DNA from: Caulobacteraceae bacterium
GTDB lineage: Bacteria > Pseudomonadota > Alphaproteobacteria > Caulobacterales > Caulobacteraceae
Assembly (NCBI GenBank): GCA_947452365.1
Contig: CANGCO010000011.1
Coordinates: forward strand, 1-48,045
Reading direction: 5' to 3'
DNA length: 48,045 nucleotides
Both the position numbers and the translations under genes were made by a program. How positions within the stretch are numbered: the stretch's first letter is position 1; the number at the start of each line of letters is the position of its first letter. The notes beneath the pieces were generated by a model. It was not told the DNA's origin and ran no database searches. It saw only the letters and a list, made by a program, of their open reading frames with translations. Positions 1 through 8,059 of this stretch are shown piece by piece.

Positions 1-141
1 GACTGGATTTCCTCTAAAAATGCTGGAAATTTCAGCCTGACCTTGCGGCTCTATAATCCGCAAGACGCGGCTAGGGCCAATTTCGCCGCCATTGCCTTTC
101 CAACCCTGAAAACAGTGTCTTGTGTAAAAGGTGCCGCATGA
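1..141 (+). CDS. DUF1214 domain protein, C-terminal end (partial)
   Basis: The first 46 codons in frame 1 are open and end at a TGA at 139-141, so this is the 3' end of a gene that starts before the window. The translation contains NFSLTLRLYNPQ, which resembles the C-terminal beta strand of DUF1214 proteins (typically S/R-LTLRLY-P). The TGA overlaps the ATG of the next gene (ATGA at 138-141), which indicates translational coupling. The next gene is a DUF1254 protein. These two domains are often fused in one protein or encoded side by side in alphaproteobacteria, which supports the assignment. The biochemical function of the family is unknown. The fragment is too short to be certain. Confidence 0.6.
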   Translation, partial: DWISSKNAGNFSLTLRLYNPQDAARANFAAIAFPTLKTVSCVKGAA

Positions 142-656
142 GCGGATTTTTCAAATCGGCGGCCCTGGTGGTCGTGACGGCCGTCATTGTGCATCTGGCC
201 GTCATATTGGCGACGCCAAACCTGATCATGGGCGTGGCGCTCAAGCGGCTGAGCTTTGGCGAGCAAAAGATCAATGTCTGGTTTCATGGCCCACGCACCA
301 GCGAGGCGTCGCGTTCAGTGGTTCGGCCTTCACCCGATCTGGCCTATTCGTCTTGTGTTTATGACCTAAGCAAGGGGCCGGTGCGGATCATGGCAGCCAA
401 GGCCGCGGACTATATGTCGGTCTCGGTCTATGCGGCCAATAGCGACAATATATTTGCCATTAATGACCGTCAGGCCCCTGATGGGGTGCAACTGGTCTTG
501 GTCGCCAAAGGGCAGGTTGCCCCAACCGGGCTGGGCACGGTCGTGCAGTCGCCAACCGTCCGCGGCATTGTGCTGGAGCGGCGGCTGGCGCCTTCGGCTG
601 AAACCTTTGCTGCAGCGGCGCAGGCCCGGTCTGGCGATGTCTGCACCCCGCTCTAG
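138..656 (+). CDS. DUF1254 domain membrane-anchored protein
   Basis: This 172-residue protein begins with one hydrophobic segment (about residues 5-27), likely a membrane anchor or uncleaved signal. The rest is probably periplasmic. The core has the DUF1254 pattern: VRPSPDLAYSSCVYDLS near residues 57-73, followed by KGPVRI and a FAINDRQ segment. I chose the ATG at 138 rather than the upstream in-frame TTG at 120, because an AAAGG-like ribosome site lies just before it and it forms an ATGA overlap with the DUF1214 gene. The two genes probably form one operon, and their products probably act as a pair that is elsewhere found as one fused protein. Function is unknown. It converges with the export permease gene, whose stop lies only a few bases away. 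Confidence 0.65.
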   Translation: MSGFFKSAALVVVTAVIVHLAVILATPNLIMGVALKRLSFGEQKINVWFHGPRTSEASRSVVRPSPDLAYSSCVYDLSKGPVRIMAAKAADYMSVSVYAANSDNIFAINDRQAPDGVQLVLVAKGQVAPTGLGTVVQSPTVRGIVLERRLAPSAETFAAAAQARSGDVCTPL

Positions 657-659
657 GCC

Positions 660-1889
660 CTATTCGCGGCGAAGGGCCTCGATCGGATCAAGCTGGGCTG
701 CGCGCCAGGACGGATAGGCGCCAAATACGAGGCCAACCAGCACCGAAAACCCGAGGGCCAAGGGCGCGGCCCAGGAGGCAATGGCAATCGGCCAGCCAGC
801 CAGCTTGGCTAGTATGACTGTGCCGATTACGCCAATCAAAAGGCCGATAACCCCGCCGGCCAGCGATAGGGCGACCGATTCCAAGGCAAATTGGGCCAAT
901 ATGTCGGCGCGCTTGGCCCCCACCGCCATGCGCAGGCCAATCTCGCGAGTGCGCTCGGTCACAGCCACCAGCATGATGTTCATAATCCCAACGCCGCCGA
1001 CCACGAGGGATACGGCCGCGACCGCTGCCAGCAATATGGTAAAGGTCTGGGTGGCCGCTTCGGATGCCTTGAGAATAGAGGCCATGTTCTGGGCTTGAAA
1101 ATCATCGTCCTGGCCTTCGCGGATGCGGTGGCGTTCGCGTAACAGATTTGTGGCGTCTTCTTGGACCCGGTCCAGATCCTTTTCGCTGGCGGTTTTCAGA
1201 TAGATCGTCTGGACCGCGTCGCCCTTGACCCTGCGACCGACGACCCGCGAGCGCACCGCGCCTAGGGGGCCAAGCACAATATCGTCCTGGTCCTGGCCAA
1301 AGCCGCTTTGCCCCTTGGGGGTCAGGACGCCAACGACCTGAAAGGGTGAGCCGCCGACCCGGATGCGCTTGCCAAGGGGGTCGGCCTCACCAAACAATTC
1401 GCGCGCCACAGTCGTGCCGATTACGGCAACGGTTCGCCCCTGCCTGGCCTCGCGATCATCAAACATGCGTCCCTGGCCAATGCTTAGGTCTCTGGCGATC
1501 AGATAGTCGGGGGTTACCCCCTCAATGCGGCTATTCCAATTGGTGCCTTCGGCGGCGAGTTGGGCCTGGCCGCGCACACTGGGGGCCACAGCCACTACGC
1601 CATCAAGCTGTTTGGCGAGGGCTTCGGCATCGGCTCCTGTGATGGAGATATCGGTTCCCGCCGCCTGGGCGACAAAGCCAGAGCGCGAGGCGGAGGGCGA
1701 TATAATGATCAGATTAGAGCCTAGCCCCGAAATTGCCCCCATCACGCGTTGCTGAGCGCCGAGCCCGATCGAGGTCATGATCACAACGGCGGCGACGCCA
1801 ATCACGACGCCAAGCGAGGTGAGGGCGCTGCGCATGGGATGGGCAATAATTGCGCCGGCTGCCGACCGCACCAGATCCATACGTTTCAT
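660..1889 (-). CDS. MacB-like ABC transporter permease (FtsX/MacB family)
   Basis: This 409-residue inner-membrane protein has the MacB periplasmic core followed by an FtsX domain. A first membrane helix lies near residues 20-45, with the MacB-type LGVVIGVAAVV motif. A large periplasmic region follows (about 50-270), then three C-terminal helices with the typical GGVGIMNIMLV and ERTREIGLRMAVGA sequences. Family members work as dimers with a cytoplasmic ATPase and a periplasmic adaptor to move peptides, lipids, toxins or antibiotics from the periplasm through an outer-membrane channel. Here the ATPase is a separate gene that overlaps this one by 4 bp. It is the last gene of a three-gene operon. 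No TolC-type channel is seen in the window, and the substrate cannot be inferred. Confidence 0.9.
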   Translation of the reverse strand: MKRMDLVRSAAGAIIAHPMRSALTSLGVVIGVAAVVIMTSIGLGAQQRVMGAISGLGSNLIIISPSASRSGFVAQAAGTDISITGADAEALAKQLDGVVAVAPSVRGQAQLAAEGTNWNSRIEGVTPDYLIARDLSIGQGRMFDDREARQGRTVAVIGTTVARELFGEADPLGKRIRVGGSPFQVVGVLTPKGQSGFGQDQDDIVLGPLGAVRSRVVGRRVKGDAVQTIYLKTASEKDLDRVQEDATNLLRERHRIREGQDDDFQAQNMASILKASEAATQTFTILLAAVAAVSLVVGGVGIMNIMLVAVTERTREIGLRMAVGAKRADILAQFALESVALSLAGGVIGLLIGVIGTVILAKLAGWPIAIASWAAPLALGFSVLVGLVFGAYPSWRAAQLDPIEALRRE

Positions 1890-2566
1890 GGGCGCAGGAC
1901 CTTGTCCAAAACAATACGGCCATCCTCAAACCCGATCTGACGCTTGGCTCTGGCCGCGACACTGGCATCATGGGTCACCACAATCACGGTCAGACCTTCG
2001 CGATTAAGGGTCTCAAACAGGGCCAGAACATCCTTGCCTGTCGCACTGTCCAGCGCCCCTGTGGGTTCGTCGGCTAGCAGCAGGTCGGGGCTATTGGCCA
2101 AGGCCCTGGCTATGGCCACTCTTTGCTGTTGGCCGCCCGAGAGCTGGGTGGGGCGATGATGGATGCGTTCGCTTAAGCCTACCTTGCCCAACATCTGGAT
2201 GGCCCGGTCCTCGCGGTCCTTGGGCGAAACCCCAGCATAAATCATTGGCAGCTCGACGTTTTGCAGAGCGGTTTGGCGGGCCAGAAGCTGAAAGGACTGA
2301 AAGACAAAGCCAATGCGCTGATTGCGAAAATGCGCCAATTGGTCATCATCAAGGCCGCTGACATCCTCGCCTTCAAAGGTATAGGTACCGCGGGTGGGGC
2401 GATCTAAACCACCGAGCACATTCATCAAGGTCGATTTGCCAGAGCCCGATGGGCCGGTGACCGAAAGATAGGCGCCGCGATCAAAGCTTAAACTGACCCC
2501 GTCCAGAGCGGCGAGCGGCTCGCCGCCCATGGTATAAATTTTAAATAGGTCCTGTACCGCAATCAT
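1886..2566 (-). CDS. MacB/LolD-type ABC transporter ATP-binding protein
   Basis: This 226-residue ATPase powers the neighbouring permease. With the chosen start the Walker A motif (GPSGSGKS) is at residues 38-45, the Q loop near 90, the signature LSGGQ at 142-146, Walker B (LLLADEP) at 162-168 and the switch histidine near 199. The order and spacing are those of the MacB/LolD (MJ0796-like) family. The reading frame is open further upstream, to 2650, but those codons overlap the adaptor gene and encode a non-family sequence. The ATG at 2566 gives the usual family start. It begins 10 bp after the adaptor stop and overlaps the permease start by 4 bp, as expected for one transcript. Confidence 0.9.
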   Translation of the reverse strand: MIAVQDLFKIYTMGGEPLAALDGVSLSFDRGAYLSVTGPSGSGKSTLMNVLGGLDRPTRGTYTFEGEDVSGLDDDQLAHFRNQRIGFVFQSFQLLARQTALQNVELPMIYAGVSPKDREDRAIQMLGKVGLSERIHHRPTQLSGGQQQRVAIARALANSPDLLLADEPTGALDSATGKDVLALFETLNREGLTVIVVTHDASVAARAKRQIGFEDGRIVLDKVLRP

Positions 2567-2576
2567 GACCCGGCTC

Positions 2577-4166
2577 TTAAGGCCGTGGCCGGGTCGGGGC
2601 GGCGCTAAACGGTGTGCGCAACTGCGGCAGGGGCTTTGGGCCACCGCCAATAATCACCTGATCGCCGGGCCTTAATGCGCCCTCAATCTCGGTCACGGAG
2701 CCATCCGATGCCCCAATGCGGACCACTAAGGGCCAAGGCGTCTTGTCCTTGATGATCCAGACCACGCCCGCCGCCTTTGCGCCCGGACGACGACTTGCAA
2801 ATTGCGCCCGCAGGACAATCAGGCGCGCCTTCTGGTCTGATTGCAGCAAGGGCTCCAATTTAGCATAGGCCTGTTCGCGGATCTTGCTGCGGACGGCGCG
2901 GTCATCGCCTGCGGCGGCGCTTTGCTTGGCCATGGCCTCCATAATCGGCTTGGCTTTTGCCTTTTGGGCATTGGTCAGATTGAGTTGGTCCAGAAGCCGA
3001 GTGCCACCGCCTGCACCGCTGGCGTTTGCGCTGCCCGTGCGCGGTGTATTGGTCGGCTGGGGCGGTCCGCCCATTCCGCCGCCACCGCCGCCACCGCCAC
3101 CACTGACTGTGGGTGCAGTTTGCATATCAGCAGGCTTAAAGCGTAGGGCAGCAGCCGGGACCTTGAGCACATTCTTGCGCTCTTCAATCACGATATCGGC
3201 ATTGGCCGTCATGCCGGGCAAGAGCTTGCCGCCAGTATTTGGAGCCTCGGCCATGACCGCATAGGCGACCACATTTTGCTGGGTTTCGGGCTGTTTGCGC
3301 ACCTGGGTGACAAGGCCAGTAAAGGTCTCGTCCGGATAGGAATCGACGACAAACCGCACGACCTGGCCTTCTTTAATCTCGCCAATATCGGCCTCATCGA
3401 CCATGATCTTGACCTGAAGCTTGGACAGGTCCTGGGCGATGCGAAACAGGACCGGGGCCTGAAAGCTGGCCGCGACGGTCTGGCCCGGATCAATCTGGCG
3501 GTCGACCACCACACCATCAATCGGGGACACCACCTTGGTGCGGCCAAGATCATAGAGATTGGCATTGAGGGCCGCCCTCGACTGGCTCACCCGCGCCGCC
3601 TGGGCCTTGATCTGAGCGTTTGCCAAGCTAACGCCGGCGTCAGAGCGGGCAATAGCGGCCCTGGCCTGGTCTAGCGCCTGGCCCGAGGCAAAGCCTTGGT
3701 CTGACAGGGTCTTGGTGCGGTTAAAGGCGGCCTGGTCAACCCGTCTTTGCGCCTCGGCCTGAACTAGGGCCGCGCGCTGCTGGTTCAAACCTGCCGAAAC
3801 AGCGGAAAGATCGGCCCTGGCCTGGTCCACCCGGCTGGCATAGGTCTTAGCGTCGATAATGGCCAGAACCTGGCCCTTGTTGACCTTGCTATTGAAATCG
3901 ACCAGCACCTGGGTGACGAGGCCGGATAATTGCGAGCCGACCTGAACCGTGACCAGGGCCTGGACCGTACCAGAGGCTGACACCGTCTTGGTGACATCAC
4001 CCTGTTCGACCGAGGCAAGGCGATAGGGATCAGCCTTTGGTCCCGGTTTAAACACCTGGCAGGCAAACACCGCCGCCAAGATGAGGCCGATAACGCCTAG
4101 GCCAATCCCGACCGGCCTTGGTATATTGGGCCGCGTGGAAGGCACCGCTCCGGTCTTGGTCGTCAT
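2577..4166 (-). CDS. MacA-like periplasmic adaptor (HlyD/RND family) with extra helical insert
   Basis: This is the membrane-fusion partner of the export operon. It has an N-terminal membrane anchor (residues about 18-37), a lipoyl half-motif (about 70-100), an alpha-helical hairpin (110-205), the second lipoyl half (SPIDGVV near 214-220), a beta-barrel (about 245-335) and a C-terminal membrane-proximal domain (about 467-505). At 529 residues it is much longer than typical MacA (about 370-400). The extra length is a run of nine glycines (356-364), a Pro/Ser/Gly linker and a charged helical segment (about 390-450) with LNLTNAQ and a later LLQSDQKARL. That pattern recalls LTxxQ proteins of the Spy/CpxP type. 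I chose the ATG at 4166 over the GTG at 4181 because a GAGGTG ribosome site precedes it. It is the first gene of the operon. Confidence 0.87.
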   Translation of the reverse strand: MTTKTGAVPSTRPNIPRPVGIGLGVIGLILAAVFACQVFKPGPKADPYRLASVEQGDVTKTVSASGTVQALVTVQVGSQLSGLVTQVLVDFNSKVNKGQVLAIIDAKTYASRVDQARADLSAVSAGLNQQRAALVQAEAQRRVDQAAFNRTKTLSDQGFASGQALDQARAAIARSDAGVSLANAQIKAQAARVSQSRAALNANLYDLGRTKVVSPIDGVVVDRQIDPGQTVAASFQAPVLFRIAQDLSKLQVKIMVDEADIGEIKEGQVVRFVVDSYPDETFTGLVTQVRKQPETQQNVVAYAVMAEAPNTGGKLLPGMTANADIVIEERKNVLKVPAAALRFKPADMQTAPTVSGGGGGGGGGMGGPPQPTNTPRTGSANASGAGGGTRLLDQLNLTNAQKAKAKPIMEAMAKQSAAAGDDRAVRSKIREQAYAKLEPLLQSDQKARLIVLRAQFASRRPGAKAAGVVWIIKDKTPWPLVVRIGASDGSVTEIEGALRPGDQVIIGGGPKPLPQLRTPFSAAPTRPRP

Positions 4167-4245
4167 AAACACACCTCGCACAAGTCACGACCCTGAACCG
4201 GTCAAAAAACCTTGGTAATGTTTTAACGCATGACGGGGCGGTTTC

Positions 4246-4261
4246 CGTCGCATGTGCGACG
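4246..4261. repeat. Inverted repeat between MBL hydrolase gene and macA-like operon
   Basis: A 7-bp inverted repeat (CGTCGCA / TGCGACG) has only two central bases. It lies directly after the stop codon of the hydrolase gene (reverse strand) and about 80 bp before the adaptor start. As RNA it could fold into a 6-bp hairpin, but no T-run follows, so it is a weak terminator at best. The short spacing would also suit an operator for a dimeric regulator of the export operon. I cannot tell which. Confidence 0.4.
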
Positions 4262-4263
4262 AT

Positions 4264-4941
4264 TTAGATATTCATGGATTCTAGCGCTAAATCCGAGACA
4301 TAGGGGTTGGATTTGCGCTCAGCCCCAAAGGTCGACATGGGCCCGTGGCCGGGCACGAACTGAACATCATCGCCCAGCGGCCAAAGCTTTTGGGTAATGG
4401 CGGCAATCAGGTGCTCGAAATTGCCTTGCGGAAAGTCGGTCCGGCCGATTGAGCCCTTGAACAGGACATCACCGACCTGGGCAAAGCGTGAGGCGCGATG
4501 GAAAAAGATCACATGGCCGGGCGTGTGGCCTGGGCAATGCAGGACCTCAAACTCAGTCTCGCCCAAGGTGACGACATCGCCGTCCTCGAGCCAGCGGTCG
4601 GGCTTAAAGCTCTTGGCGTCCGGCAGGCCGTATTTGCGGCCGCTTTCGGGAATATCATCAATCCAGAACTGGTCGGCCTTGTGCGGGCCTTCGATCGGCA
4701 CACCGGTAATGTCCTTGATCGCCTGGGCAGCGCCAGCATGGTCTAGATGGCCATGGGTGATCCAGATCTTGTCCAGGGTCAGGCCGCGCTCGGCTATGGC
4801 GCCCAAAAGGCGGGGTGTCTCGCCGCCCGGATCAATAATCGCCGCCTTTAGGGTCTTGGTGCACCAGACAATGGTGCAGTTTTGCTGCAAGGGCGTGACC
4901 GGGGCGATCATGGCATTGATGGCAGGCGTGGCGGCGTCCAA
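4264..4941 (-). CDS. MBL-fold metallo-hydrolase (glyoxalase II-like, YcbL type)
   Basis: A 225-residue cytoplasmic hydrolase of the metallo-beta-lactamase fold. The metal ligands are visible: HGHLDH at residues 63-68, His139 in a CPGHTPGH motif, Asp158 and His199. The short length without the C-terminal glyoxalase II substrate domain, and the N-terminal VTPLQQNCTIVW sequence, match the YcbL/GloB-like group. Members hydrolyse S-lactoylglutathione or other thioesters, but the exact substrate is not shown here. The start is a TTG at 4941 with GAGGAG eight bases upstream. An alternative start is the internal Met11. It diverges from the alpha/beta hydrolase gene across 81 bp. Confidence 0.88.
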   Translation of the reverse strand: MDAATPAINAMIAPVTPLQQNCTIVWCTKTLKAAIIDPGGETPRLLGAIAERGLTLDKIWITHGHLDHAGAAQAIKDITGVPIEGPHKADQFWIDDIPESGRKYGLPDAKSFKPDRWLEDGDVVTLGETEFEVLHCPGHTPGHVIFFHRASRFAQVGDVLFKGSIGRTDFPQGNFEHLIAAITQKLWPLGDDVQFVPGHGPMSTFGAERKSNPYVSDLALESMNI

Positions 4942-5022
4942 GATGGCGGCTCCTCAAATCGAATTTAGGCCTTAAGATCATTGTTTAGCCCCCAATAAGA
5001 AAGGGGCAAGGGAGGAAAATCC

Positions 5023-6210
5023 ATGGCCGTGCCGCAATATGCCTTTGATCGTGTCCCGTTTCACCTGTACTGGCGGGAAAATTCCAGCTTCAAAGAGACC
5101 TATGGCGGCGCGGTCGATCAGGTCTTGGTCGAGGGCCAGTATCTGCGCCCCATCACGACGGGCCCCAATCCAGCCCCGCCTTGCCGCACAGTGGTCATTT
5201 TCATGCACCCGACCGGGGTGATGAACCTCTTGCCTATGACCAATGCCATGGCCGCTGCCGGCATCCCGACCCTCTGCGCGGCCAGCCGCTATCCGCATAA
5301 TGATAGCGGCCTGATCATGGAAAAGGTGGCCGCTGATCTGGGGGCCTATGTCCGCTATGCGCGCGAAAAGCTGGGTTTTGAAAAGGTGGTGCTGGCCGGC
5401 TGGTCCGGCGGCGGGTCCTTATCGCTGTTTTATCAATCGCAAGCCGAGCATCCAAGCCTGACCCATACGCCAGCGGGCGATGAATTTGATCTGACACGGG
5501 CGGGCCTGATCCCAGCCGACGGGGTAATGCAGCTCGCGGCGCATGTGTCGCGCGCCATTACCCTGACCGAATGGATTGATTCCTCGATTTTGGATGAGAG
5601 CAATCCCAATCATCGCGACCCAGAGCTTGATCTCTATGGCGACCTGATCAAGCCGCCCTATGACCAGGCGTTTTTGGATCGTTATCGCGCCGCCCAGATT
5701 GCCCGGTCGGCCAAGATTGATGCCTGGGTCCAGACCGAGCTTGAGGCCCTGAAGCGCAACCCGCGCGGCGAGATGGAGCGGGCCTTTGTTGTGCATGGCA
5801 CCATGGCCGATCCGCGCTGGCTTGACCTCGCCGTGGATGCCAATGATCGGCAGGGCCCAAACTGGTGCTATATGGGGGTTCCATCCGTTGTGAATATGAG
5901 CCCAGCGGGTCTGGCGCGCTATTCCAGCCTGCGGTCTTGGCTGTCGCAATGGTCATTTAGCCATAGCCGCGCCGATGGCCCCAAATGTGCAGCAAATATC
6001 AGTGTGCCGGTCTTGGTGATCGAAAACTCAGCCGATGATGCCTGCACGCCGTCGCATACGCGCCGGATATTCGACGGCGTTGGCCATGCGGATAAGGAGA
6101 TGCAGGTCATTCAGGGGGCTAGCCATTATTATATGGGCCAGCCCGACAAGATGGCCCAGAGCGTCGCCACCTGCCTAGACTGGATGCGGCGCAAGGGCTT
6201 TGTTGGCTAA
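5023..6210 (+). CDS. alpha/beta hydrolase of unknown substrate
   Basis: A 395-residue protein with an alpha/beta hydrolase fold and no signal peptide, so probably cytoplasmic. The nucleophile elbow GWSGG places Ser128 as catalytic, with Asp338/339 (ENSADD) and His368 (GASHYY) as likely partners. The region between about residues 150 and 290 is a large helical insertion that probably forms a lid. An excellent ribosome site (GGGAGG) precedes the ATG. It stands alone, between a divergent metallo-hydrolase and a convergent amino-acid permease. I do not recognise a characterised close relative. Esterase, thioesterase or amide-hydrolase activity are all possible. Confidence 0.8.
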   Translation: MAVPQYAFDRVPFHLYWRENSSFKETYGGAVDQVLVEGQYLRPITTGPNPAPPCRTVVIFMHPTGVMNLLPMTNAMAAAGIPTLCAASRYPHNDSGLIMEKVAADLGAYVRYAREKLGFEKVVLAGWSGGGSLSLFYQSQAEHPSLTHTPAGDEFDLTRAGLIPADGVMQLAAHVSRAITLTEWIDSSILDESNPNHRDPELDLYGDLIKPPYDQAFLDRYRAAQIARSAKIDAWVQTELEALKRNPRGEMERAFVVHGTMADPRWLDLAVDANDRQGPNWCYMGVPSVVNMSPAGLARYSSLRSWLSQWSFSHSRADGPKCAANISVPVLVIENSADDACTPSHTRRIFDGVGHADKEMQVIQGASHYYMGQPDKMAQSVATCLDWMRRKGFVG

Positions 6211-6223
6211 GCGCCAAACGAAA

Positions 6224-6253
6224 ATGGCCCGCCATCTTGCGATAGCGGGCCAT
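6224..6253 (-). terminator. Rho-independent terminator of the amino-acid permease gene
   Basis: A 9-bp GC-rich stem (ATGGCCCGC at 6224-6232 pairing with GCGGGCCAT at 6245-6253) has a 12-base loop. It sits between two convergent genes. On the reverse strand the stem is followed by TTTT, so it best serves the permease gene. It may also slow transcription from the hydrolase side, where no T-run follows. Confidence 0.7.
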
Positions 6254-6275
6254 GATCTTGGCACTCTAAATCGGT

Positions 6276-7883
6276 TTAGAGATCAGACTTGTCACCCATG
6301 GTGTGAGTATGGCCTGGAATGTCCAGCGCACCCGGGCCGACATCCAGAACGTCCAGGCCCTTGGATAGGCGCGAATGCTTATAGCCATAGACGATATAGA
6401 TTAACGCCCCGACCGCTGCATAGCTGACCAGAATAATCGCTGGAATGGGGTCACCGGTCATGGCCTTAATAATGATATCGGCGACCAAGGGCGCGGCCAT
6501 GACTAGGCACATCAGTATGCCAAGCACTGGAACCGTACCCAGCCAGATGCCATTAATCCGAATGCCGCCAAGCGGCACAGCAAATGGCCGCTCAAGATCT
6601 GGGCGGGTATTGCGCAGATAGATGACGCTGAGGCAGACAATGCCAAACGCCGCTGCTGTGCCCAGGCTCACCAGATCACCCAAAATAGTAATGGGCAGCA
6701 GGCCTGCGGCAATGGCGATCGCTGCGCCGAGCAAGAGTGTGCCGATCCAGGGCGTGCGGAACTTGGCGTGCAAGGTGGCAAACACCTTGGGCAGCAGGCC
6801 GTCGCGCGCCATGGCAAAGAATACGCGGGTCTGGCCATAGGTCAGGATCAGCATGACCGAGGACAGGCCAGCAATGGCACCGATCTTGATCAACTTGGCA
6901 AACCAAGGAAGGTTCATGGCATCCACAGCCACGGCGATGGGCTCAGGCACGCCCAGCTTTGTATAGGGCACAACCCCGGTCAGCACGGCGGCGACGGCCA
7001 TATAAATGATGGTGCAGATGACCAGCGAGCCAAGAATGCCGACAGGGATATCTTTTTGCGGGTTCTTAGCCTCGGCGGCTGCGGTCGAAACCGCTTCAAA
7101 GCCCACATAGGCAAAAAAGATCACGGAGGCGGCGCGGAACACACCGCTGACGCCATAGCCGAACATATGGCCATTATTGGGCGGGATGAAGGGGTGCCAG
7201 TTTTCGGTGTGGATGTAAAACACGCCAAAACCGATAAACAGCAACAGAATGCCAACCTTGATCATCACGATCACATTATTGACATTGGCCGATTCAGACA
7301 CGCCCAGCACCAACAGGCCGGTGACGACCAAGATGCCGAGCGCGCCAAGCAGGTTAAAGCTGCCCGTGGTGACAAAGGCCAAGGCCCCGTCTGGCCCGGC
7401 AACCGACTGGATAAAGGAGCTGGTATATTGCGGCGGTATAACCAGCCCCAAATCTTTCAAAAGACTGGTCGCATAACCGGTCCAGCCCGCTGCAACGGTT
7501 GCGGCCGCAACCCCGTATTCGAGTACCAATAACCAGCCCATGGTCCAGGCAAACACCTCGCCTAGCGTCGTATAGGCATAGGTATAGGCCGATCCGGCCA
7601 CCGGCATGGTCGAGGCCAGCTCGGCATAGCAAAGCCCGGCAAAGGCGCAGGCCAGGCCGGCAATGATGAAGGACAGCATGACGGCGGGTCCGGCAAAATT
7701 GGCCGCCGCATTGCCGGTCATGACATAAATGCCCGCCCCGATGATGCAGCCAATGCCTAGAAACACCAGATTGACGGGTCCAAGGGTACGTTTCAGCGCA
7801 TGGCCCTGAGCCTCGCGCTGGATCTGATCAATCGATTTCTTGATCAGAAGTCGGTGTCCGCTCGGTGCGGCGTCTAAAGCCAT
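6276..7883 (-). CDS. Amino-acid permease, APC superfamily (CAT-like)
   Basis: A 535-residue inner-membrane transporter with about 12-14 hydrophobic segments. The first conserved unit, GIGCIIGAGIYVMTG near residues 42-56, is the substrate-binding unwound helix of APC transporters. It is followed by CYAELASTMPVAGSAYTY, typical of the cationic amino-acid transporter (CAT/YfnA) branch. It probably imports amino acids with protons; the exact substrate is not deducible. The frame is open up to 7925, but the ATG at 7883 has an AGGGGG ribosome site and matches the usual N-terminus. A small hairpin (7905-7922) lies in its leader. A terminator follows its stop. Confidence 0.88.
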   Translation of the reverse strand: MALDAAPSGHRLLIKKSIDQIQREAQGHALKRTLGPVNLVFLGIGCIIGAGIYVMTGNAAANFAGPAVMLSFIIAGLACAFAGLCYAELASTMPVAGSAYTYAYTTLGEVFAWTMGWLLVLEYGVAAATVAAGWTGYATSLLKDLGLVIPPQYTSSFIQSVAGPDGALAFVTTGSFNLLGALGILVVTGLLVLGVSESANVNNVIVMIKVGILLLFIGFGVFYIHTENWHPFIPPNNGHMFGYGVSGVFRAASVIFFAYVGFEAVSTAAAEAKNPQKDIPVGILGSLVICTIIYMAVAAVLTGVVPYTKLGVPEPIAVAVDAMNLPWFAKLIKIGAIAGLSSVMLILTYGQTRVFFAMARDGLLPKVFATLHAKFRTPWIGTLLLGAAIAIAAGLLPITILGDLVSLGTAAAFGIVCLSVIYLRNTRPDLERPFAVPLGGIRINGIWLGTVPVLGILMCLVMAAPLVADIIIKAMTGDPIPAIILVSYAAVGALIYIVYGYKHSRLSKGLDVLDVGPGALDIPGHTHTMGDKSDL

Positions 7884-8059
7884 AGTGTTTAGCCCCCTGA
7901 GGCAGAGCCTACTGCGAGGCTCCAAATGATTTGCTGGACGCGACGTTAGTCAGCCAATCGCTTTTAGGCAATGCTTGCGCCAAAAGGATCGCGCCTGTGT
8001 GCCCGGTTTAGCACATTCACGTCCAATCGCTCGAAGCTTGGGCGACGAAAGTCTGATAA

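Noticed and set aside
3075-3101. Frameshift or slippage at the glycine run of the adaptor gene
   Set aside because: The frame stays open through the run and the conserved membrane-proximal domain follows in frame, so the run is part of the protein.
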